Shown here in pieces: positions 47,313 to 56,462 of a stretch of 64,000 bases of DNA. Both the position numbers and the translations under genes were made by a program. Origin of the DNA: Bryobacterales bacterium (GTDB lineage Bacteria > Acidobacteriota > Terriglobia > Bryobacterales > Bryobacteraceae); the NCBI GenBank assembly GCA_016713735.1, contig JADJOP010000004.1, positions 434,001 to 498,000 of the forward strand. The letters run 5' to 3'. Numbering within the stretch: the first letter of the stretch is position 1; each line of letters opens with the position of its first letter. Below the pieces are notes generated by a model. It ran no database searches, had not been told where the DNA came from, and worked only from the letters and a program-made list of their open reading frames with translations.

Positions 47313-47459
47313 TCACTCACCGCCTGAGTTGACTTCCTCGGGGGGCCGGCCGCCGCCATGCAGGCAAACGATGGCGGGAAACGGACCCGTGCCGGAGGGC
47401 CGGGCGAGGTCCATCTTCAGCTCTATGCCGGCAGCGGGTGTACAGACGATCTTGCTGGA
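47313..47459 (-). pseudogene. Truncated alpha/beta-hydrolase (esterase) fragment
   Basis: Directly after the sulfatase stop, the minus strand reads GIELKMDLARPSGTG, then PFPAIVCLHGGGRPPEE, and stops at 47313. This is the N-terminal strand pair and HGGG oxyanion-hole segment of exported alpha/beta-hydrolase esterases (acetylxylan-esterase/dienelactone-hydrolase type). The nucleophile elbow and the other roughly 200 residues are missing, and there is no separate start codon with a ribosome-binding site. It is a gene remnant at the operon end, possibly a sixth gene lost by deletion. Confidence 0.65.
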
Positions 47460-48857
47460 TCATAGGACAGTCACCGGGTCTCCGGTGTCCTTCATCCATC
47501 TCTCGAGCAGCTTCTGCATCTCTGGTATGCGGCGCCTCCCATCCGGAGTGTCCGCCAGGTTCTTCAACTCGTACGGGTCTTTCCGCAGGTGGAACAACTG
47601 CACGGGGCCCGGTGTAGAGGTGCGGTAGCGAATGAACTTCCAGTCGCCGGTCGTCACGGCACGCTGGAGCTCCCGGTAGGCGAGGAACAACGAATCGCGG
47701 AGCACGGCATCGGGGCGTGTAAAGGCCGGTGCCAGACTTAGGCCTTCAAGCGTTGGCGGCGCGGGCAGGTCGCAGAGCGAACACAAAGTGGGAAAGACAT
47801 CGAGCAGGTAGCAGAGCGAGTCACTCCGCCGGTTCTTGGGCACACCGCGTCCCGAGAAGATCAGCGGCACGCGGACGCTGTGGTCGTATAGATTCTGCTT
47901 CCCCATCAGGCCGTGGCGTCCCACTGCGAGCCCGTTGTCCGATGCGAAGACAACAATTGTGTCGGCGGCGCGCCCGGTGCGCTCCAGCGTGTCCAGAATC
48001 CGCCCGATCTGAGCGTCCATATGGGTGACCATCGCGTAGTAGTCGCTAATCTGTTGGCGGACGATTTCCGGGGTGCGCGGGAACGGGGCCAGCATCTCGT
48101 CGCGGATCTTCAGTTCTCCGTTGTCGAAGGGGTGCTCCGGAAGAAAGCTCTCGGGCAGGCGGATGCGGCCGGGCGGGTAGGCCCTGTGCGCTTCGCTTGG
48201 GGCGTTGCGCGGATCGTGTGGCGCCGCGTAGGCTACATAGGCAAGGAAGGGATCGGAAGAGGTGTGGGTCTCGATGAAGCGCACCGCTGCATCCGTGAAC
48301 AACTGAGAGGAGTGTGCGCTGCCGATGCGGTCGGGTGCGGCGGGATAGCGCCCGTCCGGCCGGAAGTCGTGCAGCGGTACCTTGAAGTGATCCGTCATGC
48401 CGCCGAAGAAGATGTTCCCTCCGGCGGAAAAACTGCGCGCATAGAGCGGAGCGCGGTTGTGCCATTTGCCCGTTCCGAATGTTTTGTAGCCCTGACTGCG
48501 GAAGTATTCGGGCAGGAGGTGAAACGGACCTCGGCGGCCGCGGCCGGTGACTTCCGCGGTGAGCCGCTCGTCGGCACGAAAAAGCGTCTGTCCGCTGAGG
48601 AACATCGCCCGGCTGGCCACGCAAACCGCGGGCGCAATTCCGCCCATGATGTGAGCCCGTGTGAAGGCGACACCGCTGCGCACCATGCGATCGAGATTGG
48701 GCGTACGAATCTCCCGGTTGCCGAGCGCGGCCACGGTGCTGTAGGTCTGGTCGTCGCTCAGCAGGACGACGACGTTCGGCCGGCGCTGGCCCGCTTGCAG
48801 TGCGCGAGGCGCGGCCGCGGAGGAGCATAGGAAGTTGCGGCGGCTTGAGATGCTCAT
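47460..48857 (-). CDS. Type I sulfatase with C-x-A-x-R active-site motif
   Basis: A 465-residue sulfatase-fold enzyme with a leader containing twin arginines (SISSRRNFLCSSAAAPRALQAG). Metal aspartates are in LLSDDQTYS (35-36). The active-site motif is CVASR with Cys79, a C-x-A-x-R variant of the usual C-x-P-x-R, followed by AMFLSGQTLFR. FASDNGLAVGRHGLMGKQNLYDHSVRVPLI supplies the second metal site. ATG 48857 overlaps the stop of the upstream sulfatase (ATGA); the longer frame is inside that gene. It is the last intact gene of the fucosidase/sulfatase operon and presumably desulfates the fucosylated glycan. The Ala variant is matured by anaerobic-type (anSME) and some other maturases. Confidence 0.87.
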   Translation of the reverse strand: MSISSRRNFLCSSAAAPRALQAGQRRPNVVVLLSDDQTYSTVAALGNREIRTPNLDRMVRSGVAFTRAHIMGGIAPAVCVASRAMFLSGQTLFRADERLTAEVTGRGRRGPFHLLPEYFRSQGYKTFGTGKWHNRAPLYARSFSAGGNIFFGGMTDHFKVPLHDFRPDGRYPAAPDRIGSAHSSQLFTDAAVRFIETHTSSDPFLAYVAYAAPHDPRNAPSEAHRAYPPGRIRLPESFLPEHPFDNGELKIRDEMLAPFPRTPEIVRQQISDYYAMVTHMDAQIGRILDTLERTGRAADTIVVFASDNGLAVGRHGLMGKQNLYDHSVRVPLIFSGRGVPKNRRSDSLCYLLDVFPTLCSLCDLPAPPTLEGLSLAPAFTRPDAVLRDSLFLAYRELQRAVTTGDWKFIRYRTSTPGPVQLFHLRKDPYELKNLADTPDGRRRIPEMQKLLERWMKDTGDPVTVL

Positions 48858-50221
48858 GGGTGTTTTTTGTAGTCTGCTCCAGCATTGCTTTGGCGGCACG
48901 ATTCCCGCCAGGCGGTGAGAATTCCACGCATTCGGTGCGTCTCCGAGGGCAGGTGCAACGCCAGGTTCTTGGTCTCGGACGGGTCGGCAAGCAGGTCCCA
49001 CAAGAGGTCGTCCCTGCTGTCCAGATTGGTCAGGAGTTTGTACCTGTTTTCGATCAGTGCCAGTCTGGGTGACCCGCGGGTGACCTTGGTCGTCTCGAAC
49101 GCCAACGCCCGGGCGCCTGCGTGCTCTCCATCGCGCAACGTCGCAAGCAGACTGATGCCATCCAACGGACGCCGGTGCGGTGCGGGCAGGCCGAGCGCGT
49201 CGACGATGGTAGGGAAGTAGTCGGAGGTGGAGGCCATGCTCTTCACTACGCTGGACCGCTTGATGACGTCCGGCCACTCCAACATCCCTGGCACACGGAT
49301 ACCTCCTTCGAAGAGGCTGGCCTTGCGCCCCCGGAACGGACGCGCCGTTCCCGGCCACTCCGCGTCCTCCTGATCTCCTTCCGGCCCGTTATCGCTGGCA
49401 TACCACAGCATCGTGTTGCCGGCCACGCCATGACGCCGCAGCCCGGAACGAAGGCGTCCGACCTGCTCGTCCATCGCCGTGATCGCGCCCCAATAGTGCT
49501 GCTGGGTTTCCGTGAACCCGCGATATTTCGCCCGGTGCTCCGCTGTCGCGACCACAGGCAGATGCGGAGTGTGCAGCCAGACCACGGCGAGGAACGGATC
49601 CTTACCCTTCGCGCTGCGCTCAATGAACGCGAGGGCGCGATCCATGATGATCCGGGAATCATCGCCACGCAGTGTCTCCGTCACGGGCTTGCCGTTTTCC
49701 CAGTACTCGCCGGAGGGCGGATCGACCGTGGGCACTTTGCGCACGGTCGAGAACCACTCGCTGAAACCATGATCCGAAGGCGATGAACGTTTCGGTCCGT
49801 CGAAGTCACCCAGGTGCCACTTGCCAAAATGGCCAGTGCGATAGCCGAGCGGTTTGACTACCTCGGCGATCGTGACTTCCTCATGCGGCAGCGCATATTC
49901 GGAAGGCTGGCCCTCGCGGCCGGCGTTGGCGAAGAACACTCCATAGCGGAAAGGGTGGCGTCCGGTGAGGCAGCTGCCCCGAGTAGGCGAGCACACAGGG
50001 GCGCCGGAGTAGAAGCGGTCAAAGCGAACGCCGCTGCGTGCCATGTCGTCAAGGTGGGGCGTCCGAAGCGTGGGATGGCCGTTGTACCCGGTGTCTCCCC
50101 AGCCCTGATCGTCGGCCATCACGAGGATGATGTTCGGACGTCTGGCAGCGGCGCGCAGGCCCGCCGGCAGTGCGCTGACGCAGGCCCCGGTGATCCACTG
50201 CCGTCTGGTGAATGCGGTCAT
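48854..50221 (-). CDS. Type I sulfatase (arylsulfatase A/N-acetylgalactosamine-6-sulfatase-like)
   Basis: A 455-residue exported sulfatase with a Tat-like leader (TAFTRRQWITGACVSALPAGLRAAA). Metal-binding Asp pair 37-38 is in VMADDQGWGDTGYNGHP; the active-site CSPTR has Cys77 (converted to formylglycine); HFGKWHLGD supplies the conserved Lys/His; ASDNGPEGDQ holds the second metal Asp/Asn. These match S1-family arylsulfatases of the GALNS/arylsulfatase A type. ATG 50221 overlaps the esterase stop (ATGA), and its own stop overlaps the next sulfatase start. With two fucosidases upstream, sulfated fucans or sulfated host/algal glycans are the probable substrate; position specificity cannot be read. 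Confidence 0.9.
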   Translation of the reverse strand: MTAFTRRQWITGACVSALPAGLRAAARRPNIILVMADDQGWGDTGYNGHPTLRTPHLDDMARSGVRFDRFYSGAPVCSPTRGSCLTGRHPFRYGVFFANAGREGQPSEYALPHEEVTIAEVVKPLGYRTGHFGKWHLGDFDGPKRSSPSDHGFSEWFSTVRKVPTVDPPSGEYWENGKPVTETLRGDDSRIIMDRALAFIERSAKGKDPFLAVVWLHTPHLPVVATAEHRAKYRGFTETQQHYWGAITAMDEQVGRLRSGLRRHGVAGNTMLWYASDNGPEGDQEDAEWPGTARPFRGRKASLFEGGIRVPGMLEWPDVIKRSSVVKSMASTSDYFPTIVDALGLPAPHRRPLDGISLLATLRDGEHAGARALAFETTKVTRGSPRLALIENRYKLLTNLDSRDDLLWDLLADPSETKNLALHLPSETHRMRGILTAWRESCRQSNAGADYKKHP

Positions 50222-52449
50222 CGGCTCACCCGGCAGCGCTCCAGTGCGGAACCGACCGCGGCAGACACCTGTTGCCCCAGGATCCAATTGGCCGCCGGCC
50301 TGTAATGTACATTCCCCGGAGCCACGAACTGCGCGGGAGCGAACGCTGTAGTGACCGCGTGGAGGTCATTGATCGGGATGGCGTTCGCGGCCATGATCCG
50401 GGCAGCGATGTCGTTATACGTGCGCTCGTCGCCATTATTGCGCCCAGGCTCGCCGGGCGGGACCACTGTGGTGTGGGCCCATACCAGGCAGGCCCCTGTG
50501 CGCTTCAAGCGCGATACCAGCTCACTGAGGTTTTTCTCATACTGAACCGGAGTTACGGAGATCCTGCCTCGAACCTTGTCTAATTGACCAACCGACTTCA
50601 GTTCCGGATTGCGGTAGGCGAGGTCGTGTAAACCGAAGTTGAAATGGATCACGCTCCATTTCGTTGATCCGAGCCAGTCATCCAGTTGGAGAAGTCCCTG
50701 CTCGGTGGAGCGGCAGTTGGCCGGCTCGTCCTTCTCCGGCACGACGGGACGCACAACGTTGGCGCGGCCGCGCAGCAGATGCCTGACCTCTCTCGTGTAG
50801 CCGATGGATATCGAGTCGCCGAGGATGAGGACATGGGGAAGGGCCGGATCCAAGGGGGCTGACCAGCCGCCCTTCCCCATCACGGGCAGGTTCTCCTTAG
50901 GCGAAGCAGCGCCGCCTTTCCGCATCACCGCATCGGCCCAGTTGTCCGAGCGCAAGGGAGACGCCGGCAATCCGGTGGCGCTTTCGAGGTTCGCATCCGG
51001 GTTGTCGGCCCAGGCATAGCGCACAGCGGCGGGCCGAGCTACGGCCTTGCTGGTCACCACCACGGTGTTGCCGTCGATTCGGGCTTCGGCCGGTTCGAAC
51101 ACTTTGTCGGAACTGGCGACGGCGAAACCGCGCAGCGGCTGATTGGCGCGCGCCCGCAAGCCGGCGGCGCCTGAAAACCAGATCCGAAGCGAGCTGTCTT
51201 CCGTGGTCGCGCGCAAAAACAGAGGCCCCGAGGACTCAACAGACTCACCATACGCGATGGACCGCGCGGCCAAGGCCAGACGCCGGCCGACGGTCTTTTT
51301 GTCCTTCGGGTGGATGTCTTGCGCGTCCCCGACATCAATCGTGACCGTCATTCCCGTGCTCGGGACCCGGTTCAGGGTGAACAACTGTGAGTCACGCAAT
51401 TCGGGCCATTCCGTGCCCGGTCCGGTGCCTACACCTTCGTAGTTCGCCAATTGCACGAACAGGAAGGGAAAGCGGCCGATGCCCCAGCGATCACGCCAAC
51501 CCTCCATCATCGCGGGAAAGAGAGACCGATAGAGTCGGGCCTCGGCGCGTGAGGCGTTGGTTTCGCCCTGATACCAAATCGCGCCGCGGATCGCATAGGG
51601 CGTGAGCGGCGCAATCATGCCGTTAAACAGGCCGCTGGGCACATGGGCGCTGCCCGGTCCTAAGGGAGCACGGGGCCGTTGGGTCTCGATCTTACCCGCC
51701 AGCTCCCAGTGACGCATCTCCGATTCGTGACGCTTCATCGCTTCCGGGTACTCGGCGAACAGCCGGGCCCACTTGGTGAGGTAGAACTGGAGTTCAGGAG
51801 CGGCCAGCAACTCCTCGCGGCCCGTCCACGATTCAGCGGGAGTTCCACCACGGGCGGCCTGAATCAAACCAATGGGCACGTTCAGATGCTGGTGAAGGTC
51901 GCGTCCGAAAAAATAGGCGATAGCGGAGAAATCCGGAGTGCTCTCGGGCGAGCACTCGCGCCACTGGGCCTGCACGTCTGTCATCGGCGCTTCCGCAATA
52001 CGGTGCGGGACTTTGAAGAGGCGGATCTTCGGGTGGCTTGCCGCCGCGATCTCCTCCTTGCCGCCCCGCGAAAGATTGAGGCGCCACTCCATGTTCGATT
52101 GGCCCGAGGCCAGCCACACTTCGCCTACCAGCACATCCCGCAGCGCCAGTTCATTCGTTCCGGATACCTTCACCTCGTCTGGACCGCCCGCCTGTTGCGG
52201 CGGAAGGAAAAGCTCCCAGCGCCCGCGCGGATCGGCGATCGCAAGGCGCTCCGTGCCGCGGAAGCGCACGGTCACACGCTCACCCGGCTCAGCCGTTCCC
52301 CAGAAACGCAAGGGTACGTCGCGCTGCAGGACCATTCGATCCGAAAGCAGCGCCGGGAGCTTCACAGCGCCTTGCAGGGAGAACGGTGTTCCCGAGAGGC
52401 ACCACAGCAGGGCGGCCGAGGCCAGTGGACAGACTCGAAGCAATGTCAT
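50218..52449 (-). CDS. Sialate O-acetylesterase fused to a second SGNH hydrolase domain
   Basis: A 743-residue exported fusion. The N-terminal part (about 30-510) is a sialate-9-O-acetylesterase-like SASA domain: VWLASGQSNMEW with the serine near 118, AIWYQGETNA near 290, and a small beta domain in between. The C-terminal 208 residues are a second SGNH/GDSL esterase: VLILGDSISIGY (Ser near 546), HFNFGLHDL (Asn block), and a final GNVHY with the His but without the usual preceding Asp. ATG 52449 is chosen (TGATG overlap with the fucosidase stop); a TTG one codon upstream is possible. It should remove O-acetyl groups from glycans so that the fucosidases and sulfatases can act. Confidence 0.85.
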   Translation of the reverse strand: MTLLRVCPLASAALLWCLSGTPFSLQGAVKLPALLSDRMVLQRDVPLRFWGTAEPGERVTVRFRGTERLAIADPRGRWELFLPPQQAGGPDEVKVSGTNELALRDVLVGEVWLASGQSNMEWRLNLSRGGKEEIAAASHPKIRLFKVPHRIAEAPMTDVQAQWRECSPESTPDFSAIAYFFGRDLHQHLNVPIGLIQAARGGTPAESWTGREELLAAPELQFYLTKWARLFAEYPEAMKRHESEMRHWELAGKIETQRPRAPLGPGSAHVPSGLFNGMIAPLTPYAIRGAIWYQGETNASRAEARLYRSLFPAMMEGWRDRWGIGRFPFLFVQLANYEGVGTGPGTEWPELRDSQLFTLNRVPSTGMTVTIDVGDAQDIHPKDKKTVGRRLALAARSIAYGESVESSGPLFLRATTEDSSLRIWFSGAAGLRARANQPLRGFAVASSDKVFEPAEARIDGNTVVVTSKAVARPAAVRYAWADNPDANLESATGLPASPLRSDNWADAVMRKGGAASPKENLPVMGKGGWSAPLDPALPHVLILGDSISIGYTREVRHLLRGRANVVRPVVPEKDEPANCRSTEQGLLQLDDWLGSTKWSVIHFNFGLHDLAYRNPELKSVGQLDKVRGRISVTPVQYEKNLSELVSRLKRTGACLVWAHTTVVPPGEPGRNNGDERTYNDIAARIMAANAIPINDLHAVTTAFAPAQFVAPGNVHYRPAANWILGQQVSAAVGSALERCRVSR

Positions 52450-53873
52450 CAATCACCTTTCTTTTGGGCGGCCGGGCCGAGGGGATACCATGGCTTCCCC
52501 AACACCACTTCGATCACCGGAACCCACGGCGCATCCGGGCGTGCCTGCAGGGCAAACACCGTGTTGCCATTCTCGCGCCGAACGCCGATCGACCGCCCGC
52601 TCGACAGGAACCGGGCCTGCTTGATGACCGCGGGCAGCCGGGGCACTACGAGTTTTCCGTCCGATGGCCATTCAAAGACGTGCAGGAAAATGCGATCCCC
52701 CTTCGCGGTGGAGCGGACGGCCGGCAGCCCTTGCACAGGGCCGTAACTGGTGCCGTAGATCGCGGCGCCGTTCGCTTTCAGCCACCGGCCGATGTCGCGA
52801 AGGCGCTCCACCACTTCGGACTGAATTGTGCCGTCCGGCTTCGGTCCGACGTTGAGCAGGAAGTTGCCTCCGCGACTGGCCACCTCCACTAAAATTCTGA
52901 TGAGCTCATCGGACGACTTGAACTCGTGGTCATTCGGGTTATAGGTCCAGGTTTCGTTCATCGGGATGCACATCTCCCAGGGACGAAACTCGTCGAACGG
53001 AGGAACCGCGTCGGAGATGTCCGCGCGCACGATCCGGCTTGGCGTACCTTGGACGATCGGCCTGCTTTTGGTGGGGATTCTGCGAGGAAAGACGTTTTCG
53101 CTAATGTCGAAATCGCCGGCGCTGCCGAGGCGATTGTTGATCAACGCTTGCGGCTGCAGCCGGCGTACGATCCGTTCCATGCGGCCGGGGCTGTAGGGCG
53201 TCTCCTTGAATCCGTCAAACCAAACCATCGGGACCTTGCCGTAACGGGTCAACAGTTCTTCCAGGTGAAGCTCCATGTACGAGAGATAGAGCGGCCATTC
53301 GGGCCGGTCCGGCTCGCCCAGGTAGTTGTCCTTGGCGGGGCGGGAGGTGTCGCGATAGCCGGGGTGATCCAGATCCGGCGGGGAGTAGTAGAGGCCCAGC
53401 GGCATTCCCGCCTTGTCGCAGGCCGCGGACAATTGCGCCAGCACATCCTTGCCATACGGACTGTTGGTCACCTTGAACTTCGTGTAGCGGGAGTCGAACA
53501 TGCAGTAGCCGTCGTGATGCTTGGTGGTGAACACCATGTAGCGCTGCCCTGCCTCCTCCGCGAGGCGGATCCAATTTCCCGGGTCGAACTTGTCGGGGTT
53601 GAAGCGTTTGGCGAAATCGCGATACTCCGCGTCGGTGACATTGCCCAGCTTCGGCATTGCTCCCGGTAGCATCATGGGCCACGAGCCTTCCAGCCCGGCG
53701 ACCGAAGCGATACTCCAGTGCACGAACATCCCAAAGCGCGCCTTCTGGAACCAGCGCATGGTGTCAGCACGGGCCTCGTCGCCCGAGGGAGGCTGCGCGC
53801 CCGCGGCTGCGGCCATGAGGAACAGACAGGGCAGAAGGGGCTTGCATCTCCTCACTCGCATTGCGTTCGCCAT
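52449..53873 (-). CDS. Secreted GH29 alpha-L-fucosidase
   Basis: A 474-residue protein with a signal peptide (RRCKPLLPCLFLMAAAAGAQ) from ATG 53873; the longer frame lies in the upstream gene. GH29 motifs in order: WFQKARFGMFVHWSIASV (about 38-55), YMVFTTKHHDGYCMFDS (about 118-134, the conserved His-His substrate site), PLGLYYSPPD, and VPMVWFDGF near 215, with the nucleophile Asp. The C-terminal beta domain closes the site. It releases terminal alpha-L-fucose with retention. It starts 8 nt after the GH95 stop and its stop overlaps the esterase start, the second step of this operon. Confidence 0.93.
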   Translation of the reverse strand: MANAMRVRRCKPLLPCLFLMAAAAGAQPPSGDEARADTMRWFQKARFGMFVHWSIASVAGLEGSWPMMLPGAMPKLGNVTDAEYRDFAKRFNPDKFDPGNWIRLAEEAGQRYMVFTTKHHDGYCMFDSRYTKFKVTNSPYGKDVLAQLSAACDKAGMPLGLYYSPPDLDHPGYRDTSRPAKDNYLGEPDRPEWPLYLSYMELHLEELLTRYGKVPMVWFDGFKETPYSPGRMERIVRRLQPQALINNRLGSAGDFDISENVFPRRIPTKSRPIVQGTPSRIVRADISDAVPPFDEFRPWEMCIPMNETWTYNPNDHEFKSSDELIRILVEVASRGGNFLLNVGPKPDGTIQSEVVERLRDIGRWLKANGAAIYGTSYGPVQGLPAVRSTAKGDRIFLHVFEWPSDGKLVVPRLPAVIKQARFLSSGRSIGVRRENGNTVFALQARPDAPWVPVIEVVLGKPWYPLGPAAQKKGD

Positions 53874-53881
53874 AGTCTCTT

Positions 53882-56239
53882 CTATCGAAAGCTCAATTCC
53901 AGCCGTTCGCCGCGTTTCATTTTCAGCGTCAGCGTGCGGCCTGCCGTATCGATCCCGGGAACCACCTGATCTCTGGAACGGACGGCCGATACACGCAGTC
54001 CATCGGGCACGCGGACGCGTTGTGTGCCATCCGCGGAGGATGTGAGCACGGCCTGACTCAGACGGCCTCCCGTCCAACTGGCGTCCACCGTCAATCCGCC
54101 ACGGGCACGCAGTCCACGGAATTGTCCGGCCTTCCAGTCGGGTGGGATTGCCGGCAGGAACTCGACCTCGCCTTCCTGGCTCTGGAGCAGCATCTCAGCG
54201 ATGCCTGCCGTCCCGCCGAAATTCGCGTCGATCTGAAACGGCAGCGGGCGTCCGGCGTAACAGCCGTCGAAGAGATTGGGGTTGGTGTGCTCCCGCAGCA
54301 GGGCAGCCAGCATGGCGCCGGCGCGGCCCCGGTCCCGCAGCCGCGCATAAAGGCTCATCATCCAGGCGCGGGACCAGCCGACATTGCCGTCGCCGCGCAG
54401 TTCCAGAGACCTCGCCGCTGCCGCCGCCAATTCCGGTGTGTGCCGCGGCGAGATCGCACGGCCAGGGAAAAGCGCAAAGAGGTGCGACACGTGGCGATGA
54501 GCCGGCTCCTGTTCCGGGTAGTCTTCGAGCCACTCTTGTAACTGCCCGCGACGGCCGATGCGGAATGCGGGCAGGCGCGACCGGGCTGCTTTCAACTTCT
54601 CGCGATAGCCGGCGTCGATTCCCAGGATCTGACTCGCCTCAATCACCCTCCCGAACAGAGTGCGCGTGATCTCGGTGTCCATGGTGGCGCCCATCGTCAT
54701 GGTGCCTTTGGTTCCATCCGGCATCACATAACCCACCTCTGGTGAGATGGATGGCCCCAGCAGCAGCTCACCCTTGCCGTTATCGGTGAGGTTCTCCAGG
54801 AGAAACTGCGACGCCTCCTTGAGCACCGGATAGGCGCGCTGCTCCAGAAAGCGCCGGTCGCCGCTGAACTCGTAGTGATCCCAGAAATGGAGTGACAACC
54901 ATGCACCGCCGGTCATCCATGTGCCCCAGATGGCGCCATCCACCGGAACGGTATCCGCCCAGATATTCGTGTTGTGATGCGCGACAAATCCGCTGGTGCC
55001 GTAGAGCCGCCGCGCCGTGTCCCTGCCCGTGACGCGCATGCGATCCACCAGGTCGAAGAGGGGAAGATGCATCTCGGGCAGGTTGGCAACCTCCGCTGCC
55101 CAGTAGTTCATTTGCGTGTTGATGTTGATGGTGTACTTGCTCTCCCAATTGGGGTCCAGGCGCTCATTCCAGATGCCTTGCAGGTTAGCGGGCAGCGAAC
55201 CGGGGCGGCTGGACGCCATCAGCAGGTAACGTCCGAACTGGAAGTAAAGCGCAGCCAGTTGTGGATCGCTCTGACCGGCACGAAACTGCCGGATCCGCTC
55301 GTCGGTGGGGATGCCGGATCGGTCCTCCGATCCCAATTGCAGATCCACGCGGCGGAACAGTTGCTCATGTTCGGCACGATGCGCCGCGCGCACGGAAGCG
55401 TAATCCGCCGGCACTGCTCTGACCATATTCCGGCAGGTGGAGGCCGGTTCCTCGGCGCGGAATCGGGTCGATGCGGCCAAAACCAGCGTGACCGCATCGG
55501 CCCCCTCCACATGCAGGCGGCCTGCCTCGCTGCGCACCGTTCCGCCTTCCGCCCGTGCTTCCAACAGCGCGGCGAAGCCAGTGCCGACCCGCCGCTCGTC
55601 CGGATGCCGGGCATCGCGGGCAATCGCTTCGCCCAGCATCAGAATCGAATGCGGTCCGGCCGTTGCCGCTGTGGCGTCGGCCGGACGAGTCAAGGTTGCC
55701 TGGAAACGAATGGCTCCAGGACGGTTTGCGGTGAGGCGGATCATCAGCACGCCGTGAACCGCGGTAGCGAATACTTCCCGCTCGTGTGTGACGCCCCCGG
55801 CGGTGAAACGGCTGTTCACCAGCCCGGTTTCCAGGTCCAACGATCGCTGGTAATCGACCGGTTCGCCGTCCACCTTGGCAAACTCGATCTGCAGATCGCC
55901 GAGCGTCTGATATGGCGGCAGGCGCTTCGGAATTGCAATCATCGTGCGTTCCGCCAGTTCCTCGGCCTCGCGTGGTTTCCCTTCCAGCAACAGGCGCCGG
56001 ATGATCGCGATGTGCTTGAGTCCCTCAGGGTTAAGCCGGTCGCGCTTCTCGCCGGACCAGACAGAGTCCTCATTGAGCTGGATTCGCTCCGAAACAGCCC
56101 CGCCGAAAACCATGGCGCCTAAACGGCCGTTGCCTACCGGCATCGCCTCCACCCATTCCGCGGCCGCCTGCCGGTACCATAGGCGATTCGGTTGTGCGTT
56201 CAGTGAAGCGACGGCCATCAGCAAGACGATTTTGCGCAT
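53882..56239 (-). CDS. Secreted GH95 alpha-fucosidase/alpha-galactosidase
   Basis: A 785-residue enzyme with signal peptide RKIVLLMAVASLNAQ. GH95 hallmarks: WVEAMPVGNGRLGAMVFGG near the N-terminus (beta-sandwich), LPANLQGIWNERLDPNWESKYTININTQMNYW (about 350-385, with the paired asparagines used in catalysis), SISPEVGY (acid Glu), RHVSHLFALFPG, and QIDANFGGTAGIAEML (base Asp near 685). It hydrolyses alpha-1,2-L-fucosides or alpha-L-galactosides with inversion. It is the first gene of the five-gene operon GH95, GH29, esterase fusion, sulfatase, sulfatase. No dedicated receptor or regulator adjoins it. Confidence 0.93.
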   Translation of the reverse strand: MRKIVLLMAVASLNAQPNRLWYRQAAAEWVEAMPVGNGRLGAMVFGGAVSERIQLNEDSVWSGEKRDRLNPEGLKHIAIIRRLLLEGKPREAEELAERTMIAIPKRLPPYQTLGDLQIEFAKVDGEPVDYQRSLDLETGLVNSRFTAGGVTHEREVFATAVHGVLMIRLTANRPGAIRFQATLTRPADATAATAGPHSILMLGEAIARDARHPDERRVGTGFAALLEARAEGGTVRSEAGRLHVEGADAVTLVLAASTRFRAEEPASTCRNMVRAVPADYASVRAAHRAEHEQLFRRVDLQLGSEDRSGIPTDERIRQFRAGQSDPQLAALYFQFGRYLLMASSRPGSLPANLQGIWNERLDPNWESKYTININTQMNYWAAEVANLPEMHLPLFDLVDRMRVTGRDTARRLYGTSGFVAHHNTNIWADTVPVDGAIWGTWMTGGAWLSLHFWDHYEFSGDRRFLEQRAYPVLKEASQFLLENLTDNGKGELLLGPSISPEVGYVMPDGTKGTMTMGATMDTEITRTLFGRVIEASQILGIDAGYREKLKAARSRLPAFRIGRRGQLQEWLEDYPEQEPAHRHVSHLFALFPGRAISPRHTPELAAAAARSLELRGDGNVGWSRAWMMSLYARLRDRGRAGAMLAALLREHTNPNLFDGCYAGRPLPFQIDANFGGTAGIAEMLLQSQEGEVEFLPAIPPDWKAGQFRGLRARGGLTVDASWTGGRLSQAVLTSSADGTQRVRVPDGLRVSAVRSRDQVVPGIDTAGRTLTLKMKRGERLELSFR

Positions 56240-56462
56240 TGTGTTACCGCGTCACCCTAACAAAGAATGGCGAGGCGCAAGCGACGCCTGCTGTCGGATT
56301 GCCGGTGTCAGTTTCCGCCGTCACCACGAACCAATGATGACCTAACCGGACGGGTCGCGCGACTGGCCGTGTCCGCGACTTCGGCCAACCACGGGTGGCT
56401 AACACCATCCCAGTCGCCGCCAAGTTTCGCTATGACGCCGCCAAGAAGGTGGCTGCGGCCTG
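56240..56462. other. Upstream region of the fucosidase operon
   Basis: No gene is supported. The promoter for the GH95 operon should lie in the left part (minus strand). The right part includes a short frame ending KFRYDAAKKVAAA just before the VapC remnant, which I could not identify. Confidence 0.4.
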
